The notes: a model not told the origin generated them from the sequence alone. A DNA stretch of 64,000 nt from JAHEDT01 sp963825615 (GCA_963825615.1 CAWGTV010000001.1:310001-374000), one strand, 5' to 3'; positions 26,326-35,176 are shown, counted from the stretch's first letter. Numbers and translations are program-made.

Positions 26326-26376
26326 GATAAAACCTCCTCTTAAGCTGCTATCTTTATTGAGTTTGACTTAGTCTGA

Positions 26377-26410
26377 GAAAAAGGCGGCTGCAATGCAGAC
26401 CGCCTTTTTC
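26377..26410 (-). terminator. Hairpin between rpsB and tsf (attenuator or terminator)
   Basis: A stem of GAAAAAGGCGG(T)CTGCA with TGCAGCCGCCTTTTTC, with one bulge, is followed by a T-rich tract. It can act on either strand by symmetry. It probably gives partial termination, since tsf downstream is expected to be co-transcribed. Confidence 0.75.
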
Positions 26411-26431
26411 ATGTTGTCTAAAATAGGGATG

Positions 26432-27247
26432 TTAAGCTTCTGCCTGAGCGTCCGTCTCGGCCGGGGCTTCAGCAGCCTTCTCGATAACAACCGTTTGCTG
26501 GGCTTCGGCAACCACCGGCTCTTCCACATCGGCGCCCTCGGCTTCGTTGCGCAGATCATCCTGGCGGGCAGCAGAACCTTCGAGGCAGGCTTCCGCCATC
26601 TTCGAGGCAAACAGACGGATGGCGCGGATCGCATCGTCGTTCCCGGGGATGATGTAATCAATTCCCTCGGGATCACAGTTGGTATCGACAACCGCGACGA
26701 CCGGGATGCCGAGCTTGCGGGCTTCCTTGACAGCGATCTCTTCCTTGTTGGGATCGATAATGAATACGGCCGCAGGCAGGCGGGTCATATTCTTGATGCC
26801 GCCGAGGCTCTTTTCCAGCTTGTCTTTTTCACGATCCAGCTGCAGAATTTCCTTTTTCAGCAGCAGTTCGTAGGTGCCATCTTCAGACATAGTCTCGATT
26901 TTCTTGAGGCGATCGATGCTCCGCTTGATGGTGGAGAAATTGGTCAGCATACCACCGAGCCAGCGGTTGTTGACGTAGTACTGGCCGGCGCGGACCGCTT
27001 CTTCCATGATGGAATCCTGGGCCTGCTTCTTGGTGCCGACAAAGAGTATCTTCTCACCCTTTTTTGAGATATCGCTGATAAAGCTGTAGGCATTTCTGAA
27101 GTAACGAACCGTTTTCTGCAGGTCAATGATGTAGATGCCGTTACGGGCCCCGAAGATATAAGGTTTCATCTTGGGGTTCCAACGACGGGTCTGGTGACCG
27201 AAGTGTACGCCGGCCTCCAAAAGCTGCTTCATGGTGATCTGTGACAT
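26432..27247 (-). CDS. rpsB: 30S ribosomal protein S2
   Basis: The protein has 271 residues and starts MSQITMKQLLEAGVHFGHQT at ATG 27247, behind AAGGAG. RRWNPKMKPYIFGARNGIYIIDLQKT and the C-terminal GIPVVAVVDTNCDPEGIDYIIPGNDDAIRAI are canonical. It has an acidic Ala/Glu-rich C-terminal tail of about 45 residues beyond the E. coli-like core, common in this group. It leads the rpsB-tsf-pyrH-frr cluster. Confidence 0.98.
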   Translation of the reverse strand: MSQITMKQLLEAGVHFGHQTRRWNPKMKPYIFGARNGIYIIDLQKTVRYFRNAYSFISDISKKGEKILFVGTKKQAQDSIMEEAVRAGQYYVNNRWLGGMLTNFSTIKRSIDRLKKIETMSEDGTYELLLKKEILQLDREKDKLEKSLGGIKNMTRLPAAVFIIDPNKEEIAVKEARKLGIPVVAVVDTNCDPEGIDYIIPGNDDAIRAIRLFASKMAEACLEGSAARQDDLRNEAEGADVEEPVVAEAQQTVVIEKAAEAPAETDAQAEA

Positions 27248-27364
27248 GTACAAACTCCTTAGCTGTTAGGTTTTTCCGCCGCCCCCGTCAACCCCGGAAA
27301 CCGACCTGACACCATGTCAGGCACCCGGTCCGGGTCAGAAGGCGTGTGAAGTGAAGAGCACATC

Positions 27365-27393
27365 CGTATATCATGAGAGTCTGCATAACGCAA
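27365..27393 (-). promoter_or_regulatory. Candidate promoter of rpsB
   Basis: On the minus strand TTGCGT is followed after exactly 17 nt by TATACG, about 120 nt before the rpsB start. The interval is shared with divergently oriented lptF. An inverted repeat (GCAAGGGCTT / AAGCCCTTTGC, about 27390-27431) overlaps the -35 side. It could be a 5' structure of the lptF message. Confidence 0.5.
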
Positions 27394-27454
27394 GGGCTTT
27401 TTCACTACGAACAACGTTTACAAGCCCTTTGCGACTGTACTAGTATGCCCCATT

Positions 27455-28633
27455 ATGTTCGGCTCGCAAATCCATCGCTACATCACCAGAGAGGTCCTCT
27501 TCCCCTCCCTGCTCTGCCTCGTGATCTTTACCCTGGTCATGGTGATGGGGCGGGCTGTCAACCTGGTTGACCTTATCATCAACAAAGGGGTTTCACCCTT
27601 AGATATCCTGGTACTGCTTGCCACTCTCCTGCCGACCTTCTTCTCCATAGCCCTGCCGTTCGCTTTCCTCATGGGCATCATGATCGGATTTGGACGCCTG
27701 TCAGCAGACAGCGAAACCGTGGCACTCAAGTCCGCAGGAGTCGGACTGGCAAGCATGTCTGTACCGGTCTTTGTGCTGGCGTTTATCTTTGCGCTGCTCA
27801 CTGGTGCAGCGAACCTCTGGATTAACCCATGGAGCTACAGCGCTTTTGCGACCAAGAGCTTTGAAATCACCAGGCAAAAAGCCACCATAGGCTTTCAACC
27901 ACGGGTATTCATGACCCAATTCAATGACCTGGTCCTTTATGCAAATGAGGTTGACAACAGGTCGGCACAGCTACACGGCCTGTTTATCGTCGAAAAATCT
28001 ATGGGGGCAACCTCGTGGATTTTTGCTGAAAGTGGCCACATCCTGGCAAATGAAGAGGAAAAGACCGTGACGATCCACCTCCAGGATGGCGTCATCCATC
28101 GTCAGCAGGCCGAGTCCGCCGACAACTACCAGCTGATCCACTTTCGCAATTACGATATCCAGCCGGAAATAGCAGCGATGGAGACCATGGCCTCGCGATC
28201 AATGAAACCTAAGGAACTGCCAACGGACAGGCTCTGGGACAGCGTGAAGAGCGCCACGAATCCGCAGAAGAAGCAGGAGCTTCTGGCAGAATTACATGCC
28301 CGCTTGACCTCTCCGCTGGCACCGCTGCTGTTTGTGTTGCTCGGCATCCCTTTCAGCATGCAATCACACCGTTCCGGTCGCAGCGGCGGTTTTATCATGG
28401 GTCTGATCATTTTTCTCGGTTACTACTTCATGGCGTCTGCGGCATTTACCCTGGTCAAGGAGGCTTCTGCCCAGCCATTACTGACCTACTGGCTGCCGCA
28501 GCTGCTCCTCGGTTGTGCCGGTGTTTTTCTCCTGCGCCAGTCATCATTGGAGAGACCGAATCTACTGAGCACCTGGATCGACCAGACCTTGCTCTATCTG
28601 CAGAAACGGACCCGCAAGAATGTCGACTCTTGA
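27455..28633 (+). CDS. lptF: LPS export ABC transporter permease LptF
   Basis: LptF is one of the two inner-membrane subunits that, with LptB and LptC, extract lipopolysaccharide from the inner membrane. The 392-residue protein has the YjgP/YjgQ layout. Three N-terminal membrane helices (LFPSLLCLVIFTLVMVMG, then LVLLATLLPTFFSIALPFAF) precede a periplasmic beta-jellyroll domain at about 125-270, followed by three C-terminal helices. ATG 27455 has no clear Shine-Dalgarno sequence. It starts the only sizeable plus-strand unit in the window. lptB, lptA and lptC lie 15 kb away on the other strand. Confidence 0.93.
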   Translation: MFGSQIHRYITREVLFPSLLCLVIFTLVMVMGRAVNLVDLIINKGVSPLDILVLLATLLPTFFSIALPFAFLMGIMIGFGRLSADSETVALKSAGVGLASMSVPVFVLAFIFALLTGAANLWINPWSYSAFATKSFEITRQKATIGFQPRVFMTQFNDLVLYANEVDNRSAQLHGLFIVEKSMGATSWIFAESGHILANEEEKTVTIHLQDGVIHRQQAESADNYQLIHFRNYDIQPEIAAMETMASRSMKPKELPTDRLWDSVKSATNPQKKQELLAELHARLTSPLAPLLFVLLGIPFSMQSHRSGRSGGFIMGLIIFLGYYFMASAAFTLVKEASAQPLLTYWLPQLLLGCAGVFLLRQSSLERPNLLSTWIDQTLLYLQKRTRKNVDS

Positions 28634-29705
28634 CAGATATATTCTAAAGGCATTTCTCAGGAACCTGGCGCTTGTCATGTTGACTCTGATTGTGCTTTAC
28701 TTCCTCATTGATTTTCTCGAAAAGATCGACGATTTCATCGAGTACCAGGCCGAGTTGGCCTACTACCTGTTCTACCCGCTCTACTCTCTGCCGGTGATCA
28801 TCTTCAACGTACTGCCCATGGCGGTCCTGCTCGCCACTTTTGCAACCATCGGCTGGCTTTCCCGCACCAGCCAACTGACGGCCATGTTCAGCGCCGGTAT
28901 CAGTCTCAACCGCATCAGCCGCCCACTCTTCCTGTGCAGCCTGGTCCTTGCGACCCTCGTCATCTTTGCCAGCCTCTGGCTGGTTCCCTGGGCATCCCGC
29001 GAAGCGAACTTTATATTGCGCACCGAAATCAGGGGCAAAAACGCCCCGGAAGTGACCAGCAAAGACCTGTACTTCCGCGACGGTAATCGTATCCTCAGCG
29101 TCAGCCAGGCGTTTCCGCAGAGAAACGTTGTGCGGGGTCTTACGATCCTGGAATTTGATGATCATTTCAAGCCGACCAAACGGATACAGGCTGACAAGGC
29201 AGAGTATGTTAAAAAAGGTTTATGGCGGCTCAAAAACGCAGTTATCTGGACGTTCAACCCTTCGACCAGAACTGTCACCGCTTTTGATCGCCCACCCGAA
29301 TTGATTATCGACCTCAAGCGGCGTGCATCGGAAATGCTGCAGCTCTCGGATCGACCGGAAGATCTGACTATCAACAAACTGTTTTATTCCGCTGCGAAAC
29401 TGCACGCTGAAGGTTATGACCCGAAAGCTTACCAGGTGGAGGCGCAAATGCGTTTTGCCAAGGCAGCCATTCCGATCATCATGATCCTAGTCGGCATCCC
29501 TTTCGCTCTGCAGCGCGACCGCAAGACCAGTTTTTCCCTCGGCATCGTCATCAGCCTGGTTATCTTCGCCGGCTATTTCATCCTGCAAGCAACCTTTGTT
29601 GTGTTTGGCGCCATCGCTGTCCTGCCGCCGCTGGTCGCCGCCTGGGCGGCCAATTTCCTGATGGCCTTGATCGGGCTGTGGTTCTTCCTGCGCGTCGAGA
29701 AATAA
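28620..29705 (+). CDS. lptG: LPS export ABC transporter permease LptG
   Basis: LptG is the partner permease of LptF, with 361 residues and the same arrangement. Helices at about 14-32, 58-80 and 100-120 precede a periplasmic domain (about 130-270) and three C-terminal helices, beginning IPIIMILVGIPFALQ. It overlaps lptF by 14 nt, so translation is likely coupled and the two are made in equal amounts. A bidirectional terminator follows about 170 nt downstream. Confidence 0.93.
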   Translation: MSTLDRYILKAFLRNLALVMLTLIVLYFLIDFLEKIDDFIEYQAELAYYLFYPLYSLPVIIFNVLPMAVLLATFATIGWLSRTSQLTAMFSAGISLNRISRPLFLCSLVLATLVIFASLWLVPWASREANFILRTEIRGKNAPEVTSKDLYFRDGNRILSVSQAFPQRNVVRGLTILEFDDHFKPTKRIQADKAEYVKKGLWRLKNAVIWTFNPSTRTVTAFDRPPELIIDLKRRASEMLQLSDRPEDLTINKLFYSAAKLHAEGYDPKAYQVEAQMRFAKAAIPIIMILVGIPFALQRDRKTSFSLGIVISLVIFAGYFILQATFVVFGAIAVLPPLVAAWAANFLMALIGLWFFLRVEK

Positions 29706-29874
29706 CCGTTGCATTTCCGGTGCAAAAACACCTCCCGGGACTTCCAGCCATGCCAACTAACCCTGCCGACGGCAACAGCCTGCAACTTCCCTTCGCCGGG
29801 ATCACGCCCCGAGACCTCATGGCCATGTTACGAAAGTCACAACAGTTGAGCGAGCAAACCAACGACCGACATAC

Positions 29875-29905
29875 AAAAGGGGCCCGGCAAAAGCCGGGCC
29901 CCTTG
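29875..29905. terminator. Bidirectional terminator between lptG and ahcY
   Basis: A perfect GGGGCCCGGC-AAAA-GCCGGGCCCC stem has short A and T tracts on both sides. It can serve both convergent units. On the minus strand it lies about 25 nt after the ahcY stop. Confidence 0.85.
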
Positions 29906-29928
29906 ATTAGACACCCTGCCGCAAGCGT

Positions 29929-31386
29929 TCAATAGCGATAGGTATCTGGCTTGTACGGCCCCTCGACCGGAACACCGATGTAATCGGCCTGTTCAGCAGA
30001 CAGCTTGGTCAACCTTGCCCCGAGTTTGCCGAGATGCAGACGCGCCACTTTCTCATCAAGGGTTTTAGGCAGGACATAGACTTTATTCTCATAGTCGTCT
30101 GCACGGAGGAAGAACTCGATCTGCGCCATCACCTGGTTGGTGAAGCTGTTCGACATGACGAAAGACGGATGGCCTGTGGCACAGCCGAGATTGAGCAGGC
30201 GCCCTTCGGCCAGCACAATCACCGCGTGGCCATCTGGGAAGACCCACTGGTCGACCTGGTTGCCATGCTCACGTGGGTTCTTGATATTGATCTTGACGAT
30301 GCCGGGAAGCTTCGCCAGGGACGCCATCTCGATCTCGTTGTCGAAGTGCCCGATATTGCCGACAATGGCATTGTGCTTCATGCGGGCCATGTGCCTAACG
30401 CCGATGACGTCTTTGTTGCCGGTGGTGGTGACAAAAACATCGGCTGTCTCCACCACATCGTCCAGCGTCTTGACTTCGTAGCCTTCCATGAGCGCCTGCA
30501 GGGCGCAGATCGGATCGATCTCCGTGACGATCACCCGAGCGCCCTGACCGCGCAGCGACTGACAGCAGCCCTTGCCGACATCGCCATAGCCGCACACTAC
30601 AGCGACCTTGCCAGAAAGCATGACATCGGTTGCCCGCATGAGGCCATCGACCAGGCTGTGGCGACAGCCGTAAATGTTGTCGAACTTGCTCTTGGTCACC
30701 GAGTCGTTGACGTTCATCGCCGGGAAGGGCAGCTTACCCTCTTTCTGCAACTGGTAGAGACGATGGACACCCGTGGTGGTCTCCTCGGTCACCCCTTTGA
30801 TCGACTTGCACACGGCCACCCAATCGACGTCCTTGTCGTCAATTGATTTTTTCAGACAGTTGACCATTTCGATCCAGTCCTCGGGATCATCGGCATTGCA
30901 GGCGGGCACCCCTGTTGCCTGCCACTCGGCACCGTAAAGGACCATCATGGTCGCATCGCCTCCATCATCGAGAATCATATTCGGCAGCTGGCCGTCCGGC
31001 CAATGCAAAGCCTTCTCGGTGCACCACCAGTACTCCTCGAGCGTCTCACCCTTCCAAGCATAGACCGGTACGCCTTGGGGGTTTTCGGGAGTGCCGTCGC
31101 GGCCAACGGCAACTGCAGCAGCTGCCTGATCCTGTGTCGAGAAGATATTGCACGAAGCCCAGCGAACCTGGGCACCGAGGTCGACAAGGGTTTCAATAAG
31201 CACCGCGGTCTGGATCGTCATGTGCAGGGAACCGGTGATGCGGGCGCCTTTGAGCGGTTGCTGATTGCGATATTCCTCGCGCAGCGCCATCAACCCCGGC
31301 ATTTCGACCTCTGCCAGAACAATTTCCTTGCGACCCCAGGCGGCCAAAGCCAGGTCCATTACTTTAAAATCATACTTGTCTGTCAT
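29929..31386 (-). CDS. ahcY: Adenosylhomocysteinase
   Basis: AhcY hydrolyses S-adenosylhomocysteine to adenosine and homocysteine with bound NAD+. The 485-residue protein includes the extra insert of the long bacterial form. NAD-binding VCGYGDVGKGCCQSLRGQGA is near residue 255. NVNDSVTKSKFDN holds the active-site Lys and Asp. The C-terminal LSAEQADYIGVPVEGPYKPDTYRY completes the neighbouring subunit's site. GGAGG precedes the ATG. The start overlaps the end of the ArsR-methyltransferase gene by 17 nt, a strong hint of co-regulation. metK is 2.6 kb upstream. Confidence 0.97.
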   Translation of the reverse strand: MTDKYDFKVMDLALAAWGRKEIVLAEVEMPGLMALREEYRNQQPLKGARITGSLHMTIQTAVLIETLVDLGAQVRWASCNIFSTQDQAAAAVAVGRDGTPENPQGVPVYAWKGETLEEYWWCTEKALHWPDGQLPNMILDDGGDATMMVLYGAEWQATGVPACNADDPEDWIEMVNCLKKSIDDKDVDWVAVCKSIKGVTEETTTGVHRLYQLQKEGKLPFPAMNVNDSVTKSKFDNIYGCRHSLVDGLMRATDVMLSGKVAVVCGYGDVGKGCCQSLRGQGARVIVTEIDPICALQALMEGYEVKTLDDVVETADVFVTTTGNKDVIGVRHMARMKHNAIVGNIGHFDNEIEMASLAKLPGIVKINIKNPREHGNQVDQWVFPDGHAVIVLAEGRLLNLGCATGHPSFVMSNSFTNQVMAQIEFFLRADDYENKVYVLPKTLDEKVARLHLGKLGARLTKLSAEQADYIGVPVEGPYKPDTYRY

Positions 31387-32342
31387 CTGACAAATCCTCC
31401 GTTGTCACTTCGTTACGTTTATTTATGATACTGGCGCTCAGCAACAGCACGGACTGCTGAATGGCAGGATCTCCGAATTCACGATAGTCAGTCAAAAGCA
31501 TGCCGGTCTCGGCAAGCCAGTTTTCGAGTTCAGAACGTTTAAACCCCAGCCATTGATCAGCCAGACGCTCACGCGTCCAATCGTGCTGGTGTCGGGTCAG
31601 GTCGGCCAGCACCAGCACCCCCTGAATTTCAAGTACCCTGCCGATCTCCCTTAAGACCTCGATGGGCTGCTCAGCGTGATGAAGGACCTGGTTCATGACG
31701 ATGGTCCGCACTGACCTGTCAGCAAAAGGCAGGTGATTCATCTCAGCCAGACGGACGTCCACCTTATCCGCAAGCTGATGATCCGCAATCGTTTCCCTGG
31801 CCATGGCGACCATAGAGGGTGAATGATCAAGACCAATCGTGCGCGCGCTCTGTTGGGCCAGCAAGGGGAGCAGGCTGCCGGTGCCGACGCCGATTTCAAC
31901 CAGTAACCCGCCATGGGGCAGCATGGCAAGGAGACGTGTCCTGATAATCGGGCAGGCTTAAAAGTTCAACATGGATGTTGTCCCAATCCCGGGCATGACG
32001 ATTGAAAAAATCCTGACTGCGCTTTCGCCTTGCCGCCATCACTTGAAGAATACCGGCCGCGTCATGCTCCTGGCCGTCCAGCCCAACCAGCTGTGTTTGC
32101 AGAAAAGGCCATATGTTATGAAAGAGGCCTTCTCCCGGGGAGAGCCGGTAGTAGTGCCAGGTCCCCTGTTTCTCCACGCGAAGCAGCCCGGCTTCGCTCA
32201 AAAGTTTCAAATGGCGGGAGATTCTGGACTGCCCCATATCCAGAATCTGCATGAGATCCTGCACCGTGAAATCCCCTTGCTGCAGGATACGCAAAAGGCG
32301 CAGACGGGTGCTGTCGGCCAGGACTTTAAAGAGATTCAGCAT
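31370..32342 (-). CDS. ArsR-family regulator fused to SAM-dependent methyltransferase domain (apparent single-base insertion)
   Basis: Residues 1-90 form an ArsR-type winged helix (LADSTRLRLLRILQQGDFTV, then GQSRISRHLKLLSEAGLLRV). From about 140 onward a class I methyltransferase fold is visible, with motif I in LLVEIGVGTGSLLPLLAQ and MNQVLHHAEQPIEVLREIGRVL. The two parts are in different frames. One extra base at about 31935 (coding T after DYQDT) breaks the frame, and its removal gives 323 residues. Fusion proteins of this type adjoining ahcY correspond to the SahR group of SAH-responsive repressors. That identity is an inference from architecture and position. The methyltransferase domain may bind SAH rather than catalyse. 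Confidence 0.85.
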
Positions 32343-32367
32343 ACATCAATTCCGTTCAATCCAATAA

Positions 32368-32383
32368 ATCAACTTTTATTGAT
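32368..32383. promoter_or_regulatory. Candidate operator palindrome upstream of the ArsR-methyltransferase gene
   Basis: ATCAA-CTTTTA-TTGAT is a perfect 5-bp inverted repeat with a 6-bp spacer. It lies 26 nt upstream of the regulator's start in an AT-rich patch. Position and symmetry suit autoregulation by the encoded winged-helix protein. I did not find an identical copy before metK. Confidence 0.45.
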
Positions 32384-32449
32384 ATATGACTGCTTGACCA
32401 ATTTTGCAAGAGAAAAGTGCGGCGACCAGCAATATATTCACGGCGCCAC

Positions 32450-32845
32450 TCACGACAGCAGCATCAGAGTGGCTTTACCGTGGGCGATCAGGCGCTGATG
32501 CTGATCAACAACCCGGACCGAGAGACTGGCGGTACGACGACCCAAGTGCAACAATTCGGAGCGTGCCGTCAAAACATCTCCATGCTTTGCCGGCCGGACA
32601 AAGCTGACGTTGAGATCAACGGTTGTCAGCTTACGCCCGGAGGGGATCAGCGGCCTCGGGAAGAAACAAACTGTATCAACCAAGGCTGAAATCAAGCCGC
32701 CATGAGCACCCCCCAGGTAATTCAGGTGCCGCTGATCGATCGACACGGTCATTTCGGCATAGTCGTCACCAATGGCGTGGATCGCAATACCCAAGGTTTG
32801 CAAAAACGGAATAGCCGTGCTCTTATCTGTTGTCAAATCATCCAT
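32450..32845 (-). CDS. PaaI-family hotdog thioesterase
   Basis: The protein has 131 residues and a single hotdog domain. The central helix motif YLGGAHGGLISALVDTVCFF carries the HGG...D pattern of the PaaI/YbgC-like acyl-CoA thioesterases. The later LTTVDLNVSFVRPAKHGDVLTARSELLHLGRR forms the beta sheet. It probably hydrolyses a small acyl- or aryl-CoA; the substrate is unknown. It ends about 107 nt upstream of the ArsR-methyltransferase start and lies 12 nt downstream of the glycosyltransferase stop. Confidence 0.85.
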   Translation of the reverse strand: MDDLTTDKSTAIPFLQTLGIAIHAIGDDYAEMTVSIDQRHLNYLGGAHGGLISALVDTVCFFPRPLIPSGRKLTTVDLNVSFVRPAKHGDVLTARSELLHLGRRTASLSVRVVDQHQRLIAHGKATLMLLS

Positions 32846-32857
32846 CTCCGACCCCCG

Positions 32858-33928
32858 TTACATGTTTTTCTGGACTTTATCCTTGAGCTGCCTTGAAAAC
32901 CAGAACCTCACCAGCAGGGCGGTCACACCGCGGCCGATGGCATGGTTTGTCAAGGGTTCAAACCAGCGATCAAAAAAGTTCAACCAGGTTCCTGGTTGAA
33001 CCTCGGCGCTATACCCATGGTGATACGCTTTGCGACAATCCAAGGCCAATCCAAGCTGCCAGGCCTGACTGCGTACGTAACCACCGGTCGCCAGCCAGAG
33101 GGACCACCTCCTGCGTACAGGCATTTCAGCAAGAAGGTCGTTGATCAGTCGGAAAAAGGGGCATAACTGCAGCGGCTGCGTCAGGTCCTGCTGACGGTAT
33201 ATGGTGGGCGTGTGTGCGAAAAAATCCAGCCAACCAATGGCGAGAAAATTCATCATCAGCGCATTGAGTGTCTGCCGAGCTTTGAATCCTTCTACCTGGA
33301 AGCGTCGGGCGGATGTTACGATCACCCCCGGCAGAAGAAGCCATCGCCCTGCAGCACGAATTCCCTCTGCCAGGCTCGTGTCTTCCATGACCGGAATGTC
33401 TTCACGGAACGGGCCAACCCGCTGAAAAAAGGACTGCGCCAATAGAAAACCTTGATCTCCGTGAATACTCCCTGGACGCCCGAGAGAAGCCTTGACTTCA
33501 TAATAAAACCAGCCGAAACCATTCTTCTCACCAGGGGCGTCAAATCGCAGCTGGAAGTGGCCAGCAACAGCATCCGACCCAGCCGTCCGCTGACCGTTGC
33601 GCATGAACTCAAGCGCAGTGTGTAATTGTCTGGTGTCTCCCAGGCGGCTGTCGGCGTGCAGGAAGAGCAGCCAATCGGCACAAGCTGCCAATGCGCCGGC
33701 ATTCAATTGCCTCCCTCGCCCGCTCGGGCCTATTAGGCAGCGCCCCGGCATACCTGCTGAGGCAAAATGCTCATCAGCAATCAGGCAGGTTGCGTCTGTC
33801 GAACCGCCATCGGCAACCAGCACCTCAAATGAGACCCCTTGCTGGGCAGCTAGATCGGCAAGGAGCAGAGGCAGCGCGTCGGCCTCGTTGAGAGTCGGAA
33901 TAATTATCGAGAGCTCAGGTTTGTGCAT
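32858..33928 (-). CDS. Family 2 glycosyltransferase (TIGR04283-like) with C-terminal extension
   Basis: The protein has 356 residues. The first 230 form a GT-A glycosyltransferase: ELSIIIPTLNEADALPLLLADL, then VLVADGGSTDAT, a DxD-like LLFLHADSRLG, and HGDQGFLL. This resembles the small TIGR04283-type transferases. The last 120 or so residues, from LPLQLC-like PLQLCPFFRLINDLL to the basic C-terminus, are an extension with helical, partly amphipathic character; I do not recognise a domain there. The ribosome site is weak. It lies between metK and the thioesterase gene, and no polysaccharide cluster is nearby, so the acceptor is unknown. Confidence 0.8.
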   Translation of the reverse strand: MHKPELSIIIPTLNEADALPLLLADLAAQQGVSFEVLVADGGSTDATCLIADEHFASAGMPGRCLIGPSGRGRQLNAGALAACADWLLFLHADSRLGDTRQLHTALEFMRNGQRTAGSDAVAGHFQLRFDAPGEKNGFGWFYYEVKASLGRPGSIHGDQGFLLAQSFFQRVGPFREDIPVMEDTSLAEGIRAAGRWLLLPGVIVTSARRFQVEGFKARQTLNALMMNFLAIGWLDFFAHTPTIYRQQDLTQPLQLCPFFRLINDLLAEMPVRRRWSLWLATGGYVRSQAWQLGLALDCRKAYHHGYSAEVQPGTWLNFFDRWFEPLTNHAIGRGVTALLVRFWFSRQLKDKVQKNM

Positions 33929-33950
33929 AACTCAATGCTTTTGAATGCAA

Positions 33951-33983
33951 ACGGGCGGACCGTCACACGATCCGCCCGTTCAA
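33951..33983 (-). terminator. Terminator after metK
   Basis: AACGGGCGGATCG and CGGTCCGCCCGTT pair on the minus strand about 25 nt after the metK stop, followed by TGCATT. The U-run is poor, so read-through into the glycosyltransferase gene is possible. Confidence 0.6.
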
Positions 33984-34006
33984 TCAGCTGTCACTCCGTT
34001 GCGCGA

Positions 34007-35176
34007 TCAGAGCCCGGCACGCTTTTTCAGGGAGGCGACACGGTCAGTACGTTCCCAGGTGAACTCGGGCAGTTCACGGCCGAAATGGCCATAGGCTGCT
34101 GTTTTCAGGTAGATCGGGCGTAGTAGGTCGAGGGTTTCGATGATGGCACGGGGACGCATATCGAATTCCTCGCGGGCGATGCGGGCAATCTCATTGGAGG
34201 GGATCTTGCCAGTGCCGAAGGTGTTGATCATGACCGAAACCGGCTCGGCGACGCCAATGGCATAAGCCAGCTGAACCTCGCATTTGTCTGCCAGGCCTGC
34301 GGCTACGATGTTCTTGGCCACATAGCGGGCCATATAGGACGCGCTGCGATCGACTTTTGAAGGATCCTTGCCGGAGAAGGCGCCGCCTCCGTGGGAGCCT
34401 TGGCCGCCATAGGTGTCAACGATGATCTTACGGCCGGTCAGACCACAATCGCCCATCGGCCCGCCGACAACGAAACGCCCGGTCGGGTTGATGAAATACT
34501 TGGTGTTCTCATCGAGCAGATTGGCGGGGATTACCTTGCGGACGACCTCTTCGATGATCGCCTCCTTGAGGTTTTCATAGGTAACATCCGGGGCATGCTG
34601 AGAAGACACCACCACCGTATCGACCCGGATCGGCTTGTCATTGATGTATTGGATCGAGACCTGCGATTTGCTGTCGGGACGCAGAAAATTGAGCAGCCCG
34701 CTTTTGCGTACTTCAGCGAGGCGTTTGGTCAGCTTGTGGGCGAAGGTGATCGGCATCGGCATCAGTTCGGGGGTTTCATTGCAGGCATAACCGAACATCA
34801 AACCCTGGTCGCCGGCCCCCTGTTCAGCGAACATCCCCTCTCCTTCAGTCACGCCCTGTGAGATATCGGGGGACTGGCGATCGATGGTGGTCAGCACCGC
34901 GCAGGTCTCGTAGTCAAAGCCCATCGAAGAATCGTCGTAGCCGATCTCCTTGATGGTCGCACGCACGATATCGGGCATATCGACATAGGCGCTGGTGGTA
35001 ATTTCGCCGGCGATCATGGCCATCCCGGTAGTCACCAGGGTTTCGCAGGCAACCCGTGCCTTGGGATCCTGAGCGATGATCGCATCGAGGATAGCATCGG
35101 AAATCTGGTCGGCAACCTTGTCGGGATGCCCCTCGGAAACGGACTCTGAGGTAAAGAGAAAATCTGTCATTGCCAT
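34007..35176 (-). CDS. metK: S-adenosylmethionine synthetase
   Basis: MetK makes SAM from ATP and methionine. The 389-residue protein shows ESVSEGHPDKVADQISDAILD at the N-terminus, GAGDQGLMFGYA for ATP binding near residue 120, and the glycine-rich loop GGGAFSGKDPSKVDRSASYM. Two Met codons (35176 and 35170) both follow AAGGAG at acceptable spacing; the longer form is given. It supplies the substrate cycle closed by AhcY. Confidence 0.97.
   Translation of the reverse strand: MAMTDFLFTSESVSEGHPDKVADQISDAILDAIIAQDPKARVACETLVTTGMAMIAGEITTSAYVDMPDIVRATIKEIGYDDSSMGFDYETCAVLTTIDRQSPDISQGVTEGEGMFAEQGAGDQGLMFGYACNETPELMPMPITFAHKLTKRLAEVRKSGLLNFLRPDSKSQVSIQYINDKPIRVDTVVVSSQHAPDVTYENLKEAIIEEVVRKVIPANLLDENTKYFINPTGRFVVGGPMGDCGLTGRKIIVDTYGGQGSHGGGAFSGKDPSKVDRSASYMARYVAKNIVAAGLADKCEVQLAYAIGVAEPVSVMINTFGTGKIPSNEIARIAREEFDMRPRAIIETLDLLRPIYLKTAAYGHFGRELPEFTWERTDRVASLKKRAGL

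Noticed and set aside
29750..29935. Plus-strand reading frame of about 60 codons after lptG (MPTNPADGNSLQLP...)
   Set aside because: It runs through a perfect bidirectional terminator and into the 3' end of ahcY, and has no Shine-Dalgarno sequence. It resembles chance coding.
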